A stretch of DNA of 64,000 bases from Nocardia jinanensis (GTDB taxonomy: Bacteria; Actinomycetota; Actinomycetes; Mycobacteriales; Mycobacteriaceae). Each line of letters starts with the position of its first letter. Within the stretch, counting starts at the first letter, position 1. Location of the stretch: contig NZ_BMMH01000029.1 in NCBI RefSeq assembly GCF_014645735.1, positions 1 to 64,000 of the forward strand, written 5' to 3'. Position numbers and translations under genes: made by a program. A model generated the notes under the pieces. The model was not told where the DNA came from. It worked only from the letters and a program-made list of their open reading frames with translations, and searched no databases. This document shows positions 1 through 9,207 of the stretch, in pieces.

Positions 1-72
1 CACACCCGGTTCCCCTGGGCCGCCGGGACATTACCGGCCCAACCGACCCAGGAAGAAAGGTAGGGCCAACCC

Positions 73-1509
73 ATGACGATCGAAATGGGACGTACCGAGA
101 TCACCGGACCGATCCTGTCCGACGGCACACCGCTCGCGGATCTGATCGACCTCGAGAAGCATGAGGTGTCGATGCGCCTGCTCAGCGACCCCGAGGTGTT
201 CCGTCTCGAACTCCAGCGGCTCTTCGCTCGCGCGTGGACGGTGCTCGCCCACGAGACGGAGATCCCCGAGCCGTTCGACTACGTATCGCGCGATATCGGT
301 CTCGACCCGGTGATCGTGACCCGCTCGCGCAGTGGCGAGATCAACGTCGTACTCAATGTCTGTACCCACCGCGGTATGCAGGTGTGCCGCGCGGAGGCCG
401 GGAACGAGAAGCAATTCAAGTGTCCGTACCACGGGTGGAGCTTCAACGAGCAGGGCCGGTTCATGGGTTCGCCCGTCGCCCGGGAGAATATGCACGGCGC
501 GTTCCACAGCAAGGAGGAGCTCGGGCTGAAGAAGGCTCGGGTGGAGCGGTATGCGGGCTTCGTCTTCGCCACCTGGGATCCGGACGCGCCCTCGCTCGAG
601 GAGTATCTCGGGGAGATCAAGTTCTATCAGGACCTGATGTTCGCGCGCAGTGAGGCGGGCCTGGAGGTGCTCGGTCCACCGCAGCGCTTCATCATCCCGT
701 CGAACTGGAAGTGCCCGGGCGAGCAGCACGCCGGCGACGGCTACCACGCGATGACCCTGCATCGCTCCATCAACGAGCTGGCCGCCTCGGAGTCCGACGA
801 TTCGTCCATGTACGGCATCGATGTCAGCGCCAACGGCCACGGTCTGCGCCTCATCGACCGGCGCAAGGGCAAGTGGAAGAACAATCGTGAGGCCGTGCTC
901 GCCGCGCAGAGCCTGCCGCCGTTCGAGAAACTGCGCACGATCATGCTCCCTCCGGGCATGACCCCGGAAATGGCCGAGCAGCTCGCGGACACCCTCACCG
1001 AGGACCAGATGACGGTGCTGGCGGACTACCCGCCGAGTGTCGGTGGACTGTTCCCGAACATGGGCACCTTCTGCTTCGAGTTCCCGACCCCCATGGGTAT
1101 GGCGGCGATCATCAGCTGGCACGCCTTCGTGCCGAAGGGGCCGGACACATTCGAGTTCATCAACTGGTATCTCGTCGAAAAGGACGCGCCGGCCGAGTTC
1201 AAGGACCTGATGCGCCGGGCTGCCACGCTCGGCCTGGGCAGCACCGGATTCGTCGAGACCGACGATGCCGACACCTGGCCGCTGATGACCGCCTCCTCGA
1301 AGGGCTATATGGGGAGCCAGGGCACCATCAAGTACGGCGCGCTGACCGGCGAGGACCAGCCGCTGACCGGCTACTGGGACAAGGGTGACTTCCCCGGCGG
1401 CGGGCACCTCTACCCGGGCTTCACCAAAGACGACGCCCAATGGAACTGGTGGCTGCGGTGGCGCGATTTCATGCTCGACGACCCGTGGGGTCCCGACGCC
1501 CACCACTGA
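73..1509 (+). CDS. Rieske aromatic ring-hydroxylating dioxygenase, alpha subunit
   Basis: This is the catalytic large subunit of a ring-hydroxylating dioxygenase, which adds O2 to an aromatic ring using electrons from a ferredoxin. Of its 478 residues, C97-x-H99 and C117-x2-H120 form the Rieske [2Fe-2S] site, and D222, H225 and H230 (GDGYHAMTLH) form the mononuclear iron site with a later Asp. The length is normal for the family. A GGAAGAAAGG-like ribosome site lies about 12 nt before the ATG. The beta subunit follows 26 nt downstream. The substrate cannot be read from the sequence; the surrounding hydrolases and extradiol enzyme suggest an aromatic or terpenoid acid. The family call is secure and the substrate is open. 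Confidence 0.93.
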   Translation: MTIEMGRTEITGPILSDGTPLADLIDLEKHEVSMRLLSDPEVFRLELQRLFARAWTVLAHETEIPEPFDYVSRDIGLDPVIVTRSRSGEINVVLNVCTHRGMQVCRAEAGNEKQFKCPYHGWSFNEQGRFMGSPVARENMHGAFHSKEELGLKKARVERYAGFVFATWDPDAPSLEEYLGEIKFYQDLMFARSEAGLEVLGPPQRFIIPSNWKCPGEQHAGDGYHAMTLHRSINELAASESDDSSMYGIDVSANGHGLRLIDRRKGKWKNNREAVLAAQSLPPFEKLRTIMLPPGMTPEMAEQLADTLTEDQMTVLADYPPSVGGLFPNMGTFCFEFPTPMGMAAIISWHAFVPKGPDTFEFINWYLVEKDAPAEFKDLMRRAATLGLGSTGFVETDDADTWPLMTASSKGYMGSQGTIKYGALTGEDQPLTGYWDKGDFPGGGHLYPGFTKDDAQWNWWLRWRDFMLDDPWGPDAHH

Positions 1510-1535
1510 GAACAGCGACGGAGAGAGGCACAGCA

Positions 1536-2105
1536 ATGACCGAGACCGCAACGCCGGTCCAGCAGGCACCGCTACCCGACTTCGGGGCCCGGGTGAGCTC
1601 CGGGGACCGGCGCTACCACCAGATCGTGGACTGGCTCCACGACGAGGCGGCGCTGCTGGACGACGGGCATACGATCGCCTGGACCGAGCTCATCGCCGAG
1701 GACATCATCTACCGGGTGCCCGTACGTCAGACCCGCCTACGGGACGACCCGCGGTGTCAGTTCGCGGACAATATGTTCCACTACGACGAGAACCATATGA
1801 CGCTCACGATGAAGATCCTCCGGTTGGCGACGACGGCCAGTCCGTGGTGCGAGAACCCGGTATCGCGCTCGCGGCGCCTGATCACGAACATCCGCGTTTT
1901 CGAGCGCGCGGCGAGGGATGAGTTCACGGTGGTGAGCTCACTACTGATCACTCGCAACCGTCACTCCGAGTCGGCGCCGCTGGTTATGTCGGGCGAGCGT
2001 CATGACGTGCTGCGGCGGGACGGCGCCGGTTTCCTGCTGGCGCGCCGCATGTTCCTGATGGACCAGACCACGGTGGGATTTCCCAACCTGACCGTCATCC
2101 TGTAG
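1536..2105 (+). CDS. Ring-hydroxylating dioxygenase, beta subunit
   Basis: This is the small, structural subunit of the Rieske dioxygenase, 189 residues with the SnoaL-like cone fold expected of alpha3beta3 enzymes. The segment around YHQIVDWLHDEAALLDDG and the later FADNMFHYDENH and TSRSRRLITNIRV-like stretches are typical of the family. I chose the ATG at 1536 because GAGAGAGG lies about 9 nt upstream; longer in-frame starts would overlap the alpha gene. It is co-transcribed with the alpha gene. Electron-transfer partners are probably the ferredoxin at 13347 or 22970 and the reductase at 18630, since no ferredoxin gene lies directly next to the dioxygenase. Confidence 0.9.
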   Translation: MTETATPVQQAPLPDFGARVSSGDRRYHQIVDWLHDEAALLDDGHTIAWTELIAEDIIYRVPVRQTRLRDDPRCQFADNMFHYDENHMTLTMKILRLATTASPWCENPVSRSRRLITNIRVFERAARDEFTVVSSLLITRNRHSESAPLVMSGERHDVLRRDGAGFLLARRMFLMDQTTVGFPNLTVIL

Positions 2106-2325
2106 TCGTGGCCGCTGCGGCATGCCCGGCGGGCCGTGCGCAATCGGTTCGGCCGCCGGGCGCCACGGCGACACACGGCCCGTGTGCGCAGTGGCCGGCC
2201 GATCCGGCGAGGTGGCTCAGGCGATCAGCGACTGCTGAACGCTCAGGTCCAGGCCTACCGGGTCGGTGACGATCTCGGTGAGTGCGGTGCCGACGGCATG
2301 TGTTGCTCCGGTGATTCGGTCGGGG

Positions 2326-3123
2326 TCAGGAGGTGTAGGCGGTGAGGTCGGGTGGCCGTGACTGGTAGCCCGGGAGATGCAGTCCGCCGTCGACGTGGAT
2401 GAGTTCGCCCGTGATGTAGCGCGACATCTCGGAGGCGAGGAAGACCGCGACCGGGGCGATATCCTGCTCGGGGTCACCGTTGCGGCCCAGCGGCTTCAAC
2501 GCTGCCGAACGCTCGGCGAAGCCGGGGACCTCGTCGACGTACTTCATGAACTGGGTGCCCATACCGGTCGGCGCGATCGCGTTGACCCGGATCCCGAACC
2601 GGCCCCATTCGTGGGCGGCGTTGCGGGTGAGCCCCATGATCGCGGATTTGGTCACGATGTAGTCGGCGTTGAGCCAGGCGCCGGTGTCGACATCGATCGA
2701 GCTGAAATTGATGATCGAGCCCCCGCCCCGCGCCGCGAGATGTGGCCGAGCGGCCTGCATCGCCCACCACGCGGCCCATAAACCGGCGTGGAGACTGCCG
2801 TCGAGGATCTCGTCGGTCTTCTGCTCGAGTGGCAGGCGCGGCGAGAGGGTGATCGCGTTGTTCACCAGGATGTCGAGCCCGCCGAATATCTCGACGGCGG
2901 CGCCGACGGCGGCCAGGACCTGGTCTTTCTCGCGGACATCGGTCGGTACCACCTGGACGCGGTCGTTGCCGTCGTAGTCGGCGCGCAGTGCTTCGCAGTG
3001 CGCGGCGTCGTATTCGGCGACGAGAACCCGGGCACCTTCCCGGGCGAACCGGGTCACCATGGCGCGGCCGAAGCCGGCGCCGCCCCCGGTGATCAAGGCG
3101 ATCTTGTGCTCGAGCAGGGCCAT
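2326..3123 (-). CDS. SDR family dehydrogenase
   Basis: This is a classical short-chain dehydrogenase of 265 residues. It has the N-terminal TGGGAGFGRAM cofactor loop, a VNNA motif near residue 87, and catalytic Tyr-x3-Lys in DYIVTKSAIMG. Asp instead of Arg near the end of beta-2 suggests NAD(H). Next to the dioxygenase it is a natural candidate for the cis-dihydrodiol dehydrogenase, though it is transcribed from the other strand and ordinary alcohol oxidation is equally possible. It lies 73 nt downstream of the mycofactocin-type SDR at 3197 and is probably in the same transcript. Confidence 0.87.
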   Translation of the reverse strand: MALLEHKIALITGGGAGFGRAMVTRFAREGARVLVAEYDAAHCEALRADYDGNDRVQVVPTDVREKDQVLAAVGAAVEIFGGLDILVNNAITLSPRLPLEQKTDEILDGSLHAGLWAAWWAMQAARPHLAARGGGSIINFSSIDVDTGAWLNADYIVTKSAIMGLTRNAAHEWGRFGIRVNAIAPTGMGTQFMKYVDEVPGFAERSAALKPLGRNGDPEQDIAPVAVFLASEMSRYITGELIHVDGGLHLPGYQSRPPDLTAYTS

Positions 3124-3196
3124 GGGAGTCCTTCCGGGTGACGCGGCAGCGGCGTCCGGACCCGGCCGGACGCCGCGGCCGTGCGCGGTGGCCGAC

Positions 3197-4021
3197 CTAT
3201 TTGGCGGTCAGGCCCGCGTCGATCTTGAGAACACTGCCGGTGAAGTACTTGCCGGTCGCGTCGTCGGCGAGGAAGAGGACCGTCTCGCTGACGTCCTCGG
3301 CGCTGATCATCTCGACCGGCAGCAGGTTGCTCATATCGCCGAGCACCTCCGCGTTCTGAGCCATGAAGGGAAACGCCTCGGGGTTCTCCGTCATCATGGG
3401 CGTGGTGACACCGGTGGGCGCGATCGCGGTGACCCGGATGTTGTAGCGGCCGAGGTAGTTGGCGTACATCTGGGCCAGGCCGATGACACCGAGTTTGGCG
3501 ATACCGTAGGCGTCGTCGCCGCCGTTGGCGGTGGTCTTGCCGAGGAGCGCCGCCGAGGAGCTGGTCAGGATGAAGCAGCCGCCCCGGCCGCGTTCGACCA
3601 TATGCGGATAGGCCACCTGGATCGCATTGCGGACACCGCTGAGCATTACACCGATGCCGACCTCCCAGGCCTCGACATTGTCTCGCTCCTGGGTGTTGAA
3701 CATGACGATGCCGGCGTTGGCGATCACGGTGTCGATATGCCCGAACTCCGCGACACCGGCCTCGAACGCTTTCTTCATGCCGTGGAAATCACGGACGTCG
3801 CCTTTGAAGGTGAGCATCCGCCGGCCGGTCTTCTCGACCAGCCGCTTGGTTTCGGCGAGATCGCTTTCGGTGCCGAGGTTGTAGGGGACCACCTCGATGT
3901 TCTCGCAGATATCGAGGCCGACGATATCGGCGCCCTCCTCCGCCAGTCGCACCGCGTGCGACCGGCCCTGGCCGCGTGCCGCGCCGGTGATGAATGCGAC
4001 GCGCCCGTCCATCCTGCCCAT
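3197..4021 (-). CDS. Mycofactocin-coupled SDR family oxidoreductase
   Basis: A 274-residue dehydrogenase with the signature GRVAFITGAARGQGRSHA and a long insertion after the first Rossmann strand (LDICENIEVVPYNLGTES). That insertion marks the carveol-dehydrogenase-like subfamily whose NAD is not exchangeable and is re-oxidised through mycofactocin. The catalytic motif is YGIAK. Such enzymes oxidise alcohols in Mycobacterium, Nocardia and Rhodococcus. The gene diverges from the aldehyde dehydrogenase at 4171, so an alcohol-to-aldehyde-to-acid sequence is a reasonable inference. The subfamily call rests on the insertion; the substrate is unknown. Confidence 0.88.
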   Translation of the reverse strand: MGRMDGRVAFITGAARGQGRSHAVRLAEEGADIVGLDICENIEVVPYNLGTESDLAETKRLVEKTGRRMLTFKGDVRDFHGMKKAFEAGVAEFGHIDTVIANAGIVMFNTQERDNVEAWEVGIGVMLSGVRNAIQVAYPHMVERGRGGCFILTSSSAALLGKTTANGGDDAYGIAKLGVIGLAQMYANYLGRYNIRVTAIAPTGVTTPMMTENPEAFPFMAQNAEVLGDMSNLLPVEMISAEDVSETVLFLADDATGKYFTGSVLKIDAGLTAK

Positions 4022-4170
4022 GGGTCACCTTCTCTACCTGAGCTCGGCCCGCACCTGCGAGCCAACGCGAATGTACATAAAGTACGACTCTTGTGCAATC
4101 AGTCACATCGACACTATTCTCGGAACCGGGCGCGGCCACCGCAGGGAGGGCGCGGAGAAAGAGGAGAGAT

Positions 4171-5625
4171 ATGGAGCTCGACCAGCAGCGGATGCTCATC
4201 GACGGGGAGCTCGTCGGGGCCACCGGTGGCCGCGAGTACGGCAACGTCAACCCGGCGAACGAAGAGGTCATCGGACCGGCCCCGGACGCCACCGCCGCGG
4301 ATGTCGAGCGCGCGCTGGCGGCGGCGCGCCGGGCGTTCGACGAGGGCCGCTGGGCCGGCGATATCGAGTTCCGGCGACACTGCCTCACCCAGCTTCAGGA
4401 CGAGCTCCGGGCGGATCTCGACACGATCCGTGCCGCGCACACGGCCGAGGTGGGCATGCCCGTCGGTCTGGCGCAGACGGTCGGCGTCGACGCGCCCGTC
4501 GAGTGGCTCCGCTACTGGCCGGAGCTGATGAGCACCTATGCCTGGGAGACCGAGCGACCGGTGACCGAGTTCATGGGGGCGAAGTCGAAGCGGATCGTCC
4601 GCCGGGAGCCCGGCGGTGTCGTCGGTGCGATCACGCCGTGGAACTACCCGTTTCAGCTCAACCTGGCGAAGCTGGGTGCGCCGCTCGCGGCGGGCTGCAC
4701 GGTCGTTCTCAAGGGAGCGCCGGATACGCCGTACTCCGCCACCCTCCTGGCCGCGGCGGTATCGCGGACCGATATCCCGGCCGGCGTCGTGAATATCGTG
4801 ACGACCCAGGACAATTCGGTCGCCGAGATCCTGACCACGCATCCGGCGGTCGATCAGGTGACCTTCACCGGGTCGAGCCGGACCGGCAAGCTGATCATGC
4901 GCAACGGCGCGGAGACCATCAAGAAGGTATCCCTGGAGCTGGGCGGCAAGAGTGCGGCGATCATCCTCGACGATGTGGACCTGGCCCAGATCCTCCCCTT
5001 CGCGGCCGGGATCGTGTGTATGCACGCCGGCCAGGGCTGTGCCCTGATGACTCGGGTCCTGGTGCCGAAGGCGCAGATGGGGCTCGCCGCGGAGATCGTG
5101 CGGGCGGTCTACGACCAGTTCCCGTACGGAGACCCGCAGCAACCCGAGAACATGATGGGTCCGCTCATCAATGCCCGGCAGCGTGACCGTGTGCTCGACT
5201 ACATCGAAGCCGGCAAACAGGAGGCCGATCTCATCGCCGGTGGCGGCCGGGCCGAGCAGTTCGAGAAGGGGTTCTGGGTCCAGCCGACCGCGTTCGCCAA
5301 CGTGTCGAACGACGCCCGGATCGCGCGGGAGGAGATCTTCGGCCCGGTTCTGTCCCTCATCGGTTACGGCGACGAAGAGGACGCGATCCGGATCGCGAAC
5401 GATTCGGTGTACGGCCTGTCCGGTTCGGTCTTCAGCGCCGATATCGAGCGGGCCACCCGGGTCGCCCGCCGGATCCGGACCGGCTCGATCGGTGTCAACG
5501 GCGGCGGTTTCACCGCACCGGACACACCGTACGGAGGGTACAAGCAGAGTGGGATCGGTCGTGAATACGGCGTCGAGGGTCTCGAAGACTTCTTGGAGAC
5601 CAAGGCGATAGGTATCCCGGTCTGA
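4171..5625 (+). CDS. Aldehyde dehydrogenase family protein
   Basis: This NAD(P)-dependent aldehyde dehydrogenase has 484 residues, the usual family length. The visible signatures are the PWNYP segment of the cofactor site, FTGSSRTGK, the catalytic Glu in LELGGKSA, and the catalytic Cys in HAGQGCALMTR. The ATG at 4171 was preferred over an upstream in-frame start because GAGGAGAG sits 5-10 nt before it. It diverges from the mycofactocin-type SDR, with about 150 nt between the two starts for shared control. It probably oxidises an aldehyde released in this catabolic cluster to its acid. Confidence 0.92.
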   Translation: MELDQQRMLIDGELVGATGGREYGNVNPANEEVIGPAPDATAADVERALAAARRAFDEGRWAGDIEFRRHCLTQLQDELRADLDTIRAAHTAEVGMPVGLAQTVGVDAPVEWLRYWPELMSTYAWETERPVTEFMGAKSKRIVRREPGGVVGAITPWNYPFQLNLAKLGAPLAAGCTVVLKGAPDTPYSATLLAAAVSRTDIPAGVVNIVTTQDNSVAEILTTHPAVDQVTFTGSSRTGKLIMRNGAETIKKVSLELGGKSAAIILDDVDLAQILPFAAGIVCMHAGQGCALMTRVLVPKAQMGLAAEIVRAVYDQFPYGDPQQPENMMGPLINARQRDRVLDYIEAGKQEADLIAGGGRAEQFEKGFWVQPTAFANVSNDARIAREEIFGPVLSLIGYGDEEDAIRIANDSVYGLSGSVFSADIERATRVARRIRTGSIGVNGGGFTAPDTPYGGYKQSGIGREYGVEGLEDFLETKAIGIPV

Positions 5626-5697
5626 GAGAGTCGGCACAACAGGCGGATGCGCGTCGGGCCCGGGTCTCCACTCGGGCCCGTCGCCATGGGCTGTCGC

Positions 5698-6312
5698 TCA
5701 GGTGGCGGTGGCCGTTCGTCCGAGAGTGCCGCGGGCCGCCGCCACGTCCTTGCCGAGGGCGAAATCCCATAGCACCGAGATCTTCTGCTCGATCACCGCG
5801 GCGTCGCTGGTCGGTATGAAGAACGACGAGGTGACGATGCGGTACAGGAACTCGGCGAGATCGTGCGCGGTCAGCAATCCCGCACGGGCGGCCGGTAGGT
5901 CCGTCAAAGCCGGCTCGAGGTAGGGGATCAGTGACTCGATCACATCGGGCATCTGGTCGGTCAAGAAGTCCAGGGACATCTTCGGCTCGTACTCGACCAT
6001 CGTCCGCATATGCGGGAACATGTTCGGGAAATCGAGCATGGCATGCAGGATGACGCGCACCCGGTGCTCCGGATCGGGGTCGTCGGCCACCGCGCGGTCG
6101 AAGGTCTCCTTCGAGACCGAGGCGATGCGCAGGTTGACCGCGTTGAGCACCTCCTCGCGACTGGCGAAATAGCGGTAGAGCGTGCCACGGGAGACGCCGG
6201 ATTCCCGGCAGATATCGGTCATCGACAGCCGGGAGCTGCCATGTCGCGCAAGGGCGCGCATGGCGCCGTCGAGGATGGCGTCGACGGTGTCGCGCGCGGG
6301 GATTCCGCTCAT
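5698..6312 (-). CDS. TetR/AcrR family regulator
   Basis: A 204-residue repressor. The N-terminal helix-turn-helix is clear (MTDICRESGVSRGTLYRYFASREEVL), followed by a helical ligand-binding domain. It follows a second TetR gene (6365) and a fumarylacetoacetase-family gene on the minus strand, so the three are probably one transcript. The two regulators have nearly the same recognition helix (SGVSRGTLYRYFAS), so they may bind similar operators or have arisen by duplication. The ligand is likely a pathway intermediate, by context only. Confidence 0.88.
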   Translation of the reverse strand: MSGIPARDTVDAILDGAMRALARHGSSRLSMTDICRESGVSRGTLYRYFASREEVLNAVNLRIASVSKETFDRAVADDPDPEHRVRVILHAMLDFPNMFPHMRTMVEYEPKMSLDFLTDQMPDVIESLIPYLEPALTDLPAARAGLLTAHDLAEFLYRIVTSSFFIPTSDAAVIEQKISVLWDFALGKDVAAARGTLGRTATAT

Positions 6313-6364
6313 GCTGCGGAGTCTACGTCGCAGGCGCGCAGCGGGATCGGACAGCGCACCGGGC

Positions 6365-6985
6365 TCAACCGGCGAGCCGCCTGCCGGACTTCGTGGCCGT
6401 GGAGCCGATGCCCAGCAATCCCTCCAGGGTCGAGGTGAGTTCCTCGATGGAGGTCGACGCCGACGGCGGCAAGGTCGAGAACGAGATGCCGCAGAGCACG
6501 ACGATCCGGGCGACCTGCTCCTTGGTCACCGCCCCCTGCTGGACCTGGGCAGACTGCGCGAGCGCGGGGTGCAGGCACTCCTGCATCAGTGCGACGAGGG
6601 CGTCGAAGCGGGACGCGAGCCGGTCCAGGACCATACCCGGTTCGGTGCGGGTCAGCAGTTCCATCGCGGGGAACTCCGCGCGGTGCCGCACCATCGCCTC
6701 GGCGATGACCGCGAGACGGTCCGCCGGTTCCGGGCGCTCGGCGATCGCGGTCGTGAGGTGCTCCCGCAAGCTCGTCTCGAGACGCTCCTCGACCGCCGCG
6801 ATCACGTCTTCCTTGCTCGCGAAGTAGCGGTACAAAGTCCCCCGGGACACGCCCGACTCGGCGCATACGTCGGTCATGGAGAACTTGTGTTGCCCGCGGC
6901 GGGCGAGCGCAACAAGGGCTCCATCCAGGATACGTTCCCATGTCTGTGTCGCGTTCTTGCTCACGAAAGCAACAATAACAGTCAT
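6365..6985 (-). CDS. TetR/AcrR family regulator
   Basis: A 206-residue TetR protein with the helix-turn-helix MTDVCAESGVSRGTLYRYFASKEDVI near residues 37-62. It begins 6 nt after the stop of the fumarylacetoacetase-family gene, so translation is probably coupled. A GTG at 6964 is an alternative start that would remove seven poorly conserved residues; neither start has a good ribosome site. Its recognition helix is nearly identical to that of the TetR at 5698. Confidence 0.87.
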   Translation of the reverse strand: MTVIVAFVSKNATQTWERILDGALVALARRGQHKFSMTDVCAESGVSRGTLYRYFASKEDVIAAVEERLETSLREHLTTAIAERPEPADRLAVIAEAMVRHRAEFPAMELLTRTEPGMVLDRLASRFDALVALMQECLHPALAQSAQVQQGAVTKEQVARIVVLCGISFSTLPPSASTSIEELTSTLEGLLGIGSTATKSGRRLAG

Positions 6986-6991
6986 TCCTGT

Positions 6992-7996
6992 TCAACTTGT
7001 ACCTTCGTGCTGCTCATGCGCGCGCCACGTGTTGGTGAGCCGGCCGAGGCCGTCGATATCGAGGGTGACCGTATCCCCGGCCACGGGGTAGCGGCCGAGC
7101 TCCAGGCCGCACCCGCCGCCGACCGTGCCGGTCCCCACGACGTCGCCGACCCGCAGGGTCTCACCGCGGCTGATATGACTCAGGATCTCGCCGACGGAGA
7201 AGTGGATCGTGGTCGTGACTCCGACGCTCCACTCCTCGCCGTTGACCAGGGCGCGCATCCTCTGCTCCTCGTGGGGATCCCACTCGTCCGGAGTCACGAG
7301 GGCCGGCCCGAGGACGTTCGTGCCGTCGAGATCCTTGGACTTCGCCGGTCCCAGTCCGACCGACATCTCCCGGAACTGGACATCGCGGATCGATACGTCG
7401 TTGAAGACCAGGTAGCCGGCAATGTGGTCGAGTGCCTCGGTGGCGCCGAGATCGCGTCCCGCCTTGCCGACGACAACGGCGTATTCGAGTTCGTAGTCGC
7501 ATTTGTCAACGCCCGGCGGCACGATGACGTCGTCGCCGTCGCCGATGACGGAGGCCGGGTTGCCCTTGTAGTAGGTCGGCGCGTCGTACCAGCGCTTCGG
7601 GATCCGGCCCCGCGTCGAGTTGGCTATGTGCTTCTCGTACGCCGAGCAATCGCGGAGGCTGGTCGGGCGCGGCAGTGGGGACAGCAGACGTACCGCGTCG
7701 CGGGCGTGGACGAGGGTCGTGCCGCTGGTGTCCCGGGTGCCCGGCGTATCGGTGGGCAGTGAGTCGATTGCTTCGGTGACGGCATCGCGACCGAGGCTGC
7801 CGTTGCCGAGCAGGCCGATCAGGTCGGGCGGGACGATGGCGTCGGCCACGGCGCTCGCCCGTTCGGGGTCGAGCTTGTCGGAGAGGGTGCTCCGGTAGGC
7901 CGAATTGAGGTCGATCACGTCGCCCGCGGCCGTGAGGCACCCGGCCCGGGTGAATGGTCCGAGTGAGGTGTCGAGGGCGAATGTCACGTAGCGCAT
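6992..7996 (-). CDS. Fumarylacetoacetate hydrolase family protein
   Basis: A 334-residue member of the FAH superfamily, which hydrolyses C-C bonds of acylpyruvate-like products or hydrates and decarboxylates them in meta-cleavage pathways. The C-terminal catalytic domain shows YELEYAVVVGKAG, VFNDVSIRDVQ and TVGGGCGLELGRYP, with the acidic metal-binding residues of the family. The N-terminal extension gives the long form. It heads an operon with two TetR genes and diverges from the amidohydrolase at 8127. It may process the ring-cleavage product of the extradiol dioxygenase at 9208. Confidence 0.88.
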   Translation of the reverse strand: MRYVTFALDTSLGPFTRAGCLTAAGDVIDLNSAYRSTLSDKLDPERASAVADAIVPPDLIGLLGNGSLGRDAVTEAIDSLPTDTPGTRDTSGTTLVHARDAVRLLSPLPRPTSLRDCSAYEKHIANSTRGRIPKRWYDAPTYYKGNPASVIGDGDDVIVPPGVDKCDYELEYAVVVGKAGRDLGATEALDHIAGYLVFNDVSIRDVQFREMSVGLGPAKSKDLDGTNVLGPALVTPDEWDPHEEQRMRALVNGEEWSVGVTTTIHFSVGEILSHISRGETLRVGDVVGTGTVGGGCGLELGRYPVAGDTVTLDIDGLGRLTNTWRAHEQHEGTS

Positions 7997-8061
7997 GCGG
8001 TGCCGCGTCCTTTCGGGCCGAATCGGCGGTTGTCGGCCACCCTAACGAACATTAGACAATC

Positions 8062-8090
8062 TTGACAATAACTGTCTCGTATGCATAAAT
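8062..8090 (+). promoter_or_regulatory. Predicted promoter of the amidohydrolase/extradiol operon
   Basis: A consensus -35 (TTGACA, 8062-8067), a 17-nt spacer and ATAAAT at 8085-8090 lie 36 nt upstream of the amidohydrolase start. The short inverted pair AGACA/TGTCT overlaps the -35 and may be a repressor site. Confidence 0.5.
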
Positions 8091-8126
8091 TTGGTGGACG
8101 GCCCGACTGCCAGGAGGACAGCCCCC

Positions 8127-9182
8127 ATGCTCATTGATCTGCACGCCCATCAGCTGGTCAAGGGACAGTTCAACCAGCATGAGAAGTGGGGGCCCTTCTG
8201 GGAGGGCGGCCTCCGGATCGGTGACTGGAAGCTTGGCTCCAAGCGGCAGGCCCCGAAACACCTGGACGAGATGCTGGAGCGGTGGCAACCCGGGCCGCGG
8301 CTGGCCGCGCTCGACGCCGCCGGCATCGACAAGATGGTCCTCTCCATGCCACTGCATATGGTCGGCTACCACTACGAGCGTGAGTTCGCGATCCGATACG
8401 CCCAGACCTCCAACGACTCGATGGCCGAGTTCTGCGCGCACCACCCGGACCGGTTCTACTTCTGGGCGCACGCGCCGCTGCAGGATCCGGTCGCGGCGGC
8501 CGCCGAGCTCGAGCGGGCCGTTACCGAGCTCGGTGCGCAGGGCCTGATGATGGGCGCTCGCAACTTCGGCGGGCGTGAGGTCTACGACCCGGCGTTCCGG
8601 CCGCTGTGGGAGAAGATCTCCGAGCTCGACTGCATGGTGTTCGTACACGGTTACAACCAGTCGGTCACCTGGGGTGCGAAGGCGTGTGACGATCCGTTCG
8701 ACACCACCTCGATCGTCGGGATGAACGTCGACGAGGCGCTCTTCTACTGGTGGATCACCAACGGCGGTGTGCTCGACGAGTTCCCGGACCTGAAGTTCTT
8801 GATCACGCACGGCGGCGGGTTCGTACCCTTCCAGCTCGAGCGTTTCAACGCGACCAACAAGACGATGGCTCCGGACTCGAAGAACAAAAAGGAACTCCTC
8901 GAGTACAACCCGAACTTCTTCTACGATCTCGACATCGCCAGCCCGCATATGCGTAAAGCCCTGGTCGGCGAGGTCGGTATCGAGCAGGTCGTCTACGGCG
9001 ACAATTTCTCCGGTGCCGACAACCACGAGGGCGATCTGACCGACGATCTGGATCTCGCCGAGGCCGACCGCGACAAGGTGCGCTTCGAGAACGCGCTGCC
9101 GCTGCTCAAGATGCCGGAATCGAAGCTGTCGCCCGCGGAGATCCGCGGGCTGAAGAAGACTGCCGCACCCGCCGCCGGCTGA
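8127..9182 (+). CDS. Amidohydrolase family protein (ACMSD-like)
   Basis: A 351-residue metal-dependent hydrolase or decarboxylase of the amidohydrolase-2 (ACMSD/uracil decarboxylase-like) family. The N-terminal HAH metal motif, the His in FVHGYN, ITHGGG, and the late Asp in VYGDNFSG make up the expected site. Many relatives decarboxylate aromatic or ring-cleavage acids without cofactors. The ATG at 8127 was chosen for the AGGAGG 6-12 nt upstream. It is followed 26 nt later by the extradiol dioxygenase, so a decarboxylation step near ring cleavage is likely. Confidence 0.88.
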   Translation: MLIDLHAHQLVKGQFNQHEKWGPFWEGGLRIGDWKLGSKRQAPKHLDEMLERWQPGPRLAALDAAGIDKMVLSMPLHMVGYHYEREFAIRYAQTSNDSMAEFCAHHPDRFYFWAHAPLQDPVAAAAELERAVTELGAQGLMMGARNFGGREVYDPAFRPLWEKISELDCMVFVHGYNQSVTWGAKACDDPFDTTSIVGMNVDEALFYWWITNGGVLDEFPDLKFLITHGGGFVPFQLERFNATNKTMAPDSKNKKELLEYNPNFFYDLDIASPHMRKALVGEVGIEQVVYGDNFSGADNHEGDLTDDLDLAEADRDKVRFENALPLLKMPESKLSPAEIRGLKKTAAPAAG

Positions 9183-9207
9183 CCGGCCGAGCTCGAAGGA
9201 GACCCAG

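Noticed and set aside
31..1569. Long minus-strand open frame opposite the Rieske alpha subunit
   Set aside because: The plus-strand gene has full Rieske and iron-site motifs; the opposite frame is a composition shadow.
2217..2325. Possible gene tail on the minus strand after the SDR (reading ...ALTEIVTDPVGLDLSVQQ...)
   Set aside because: It looks somewhat protein-like but is short, has no start and no family I can identify.
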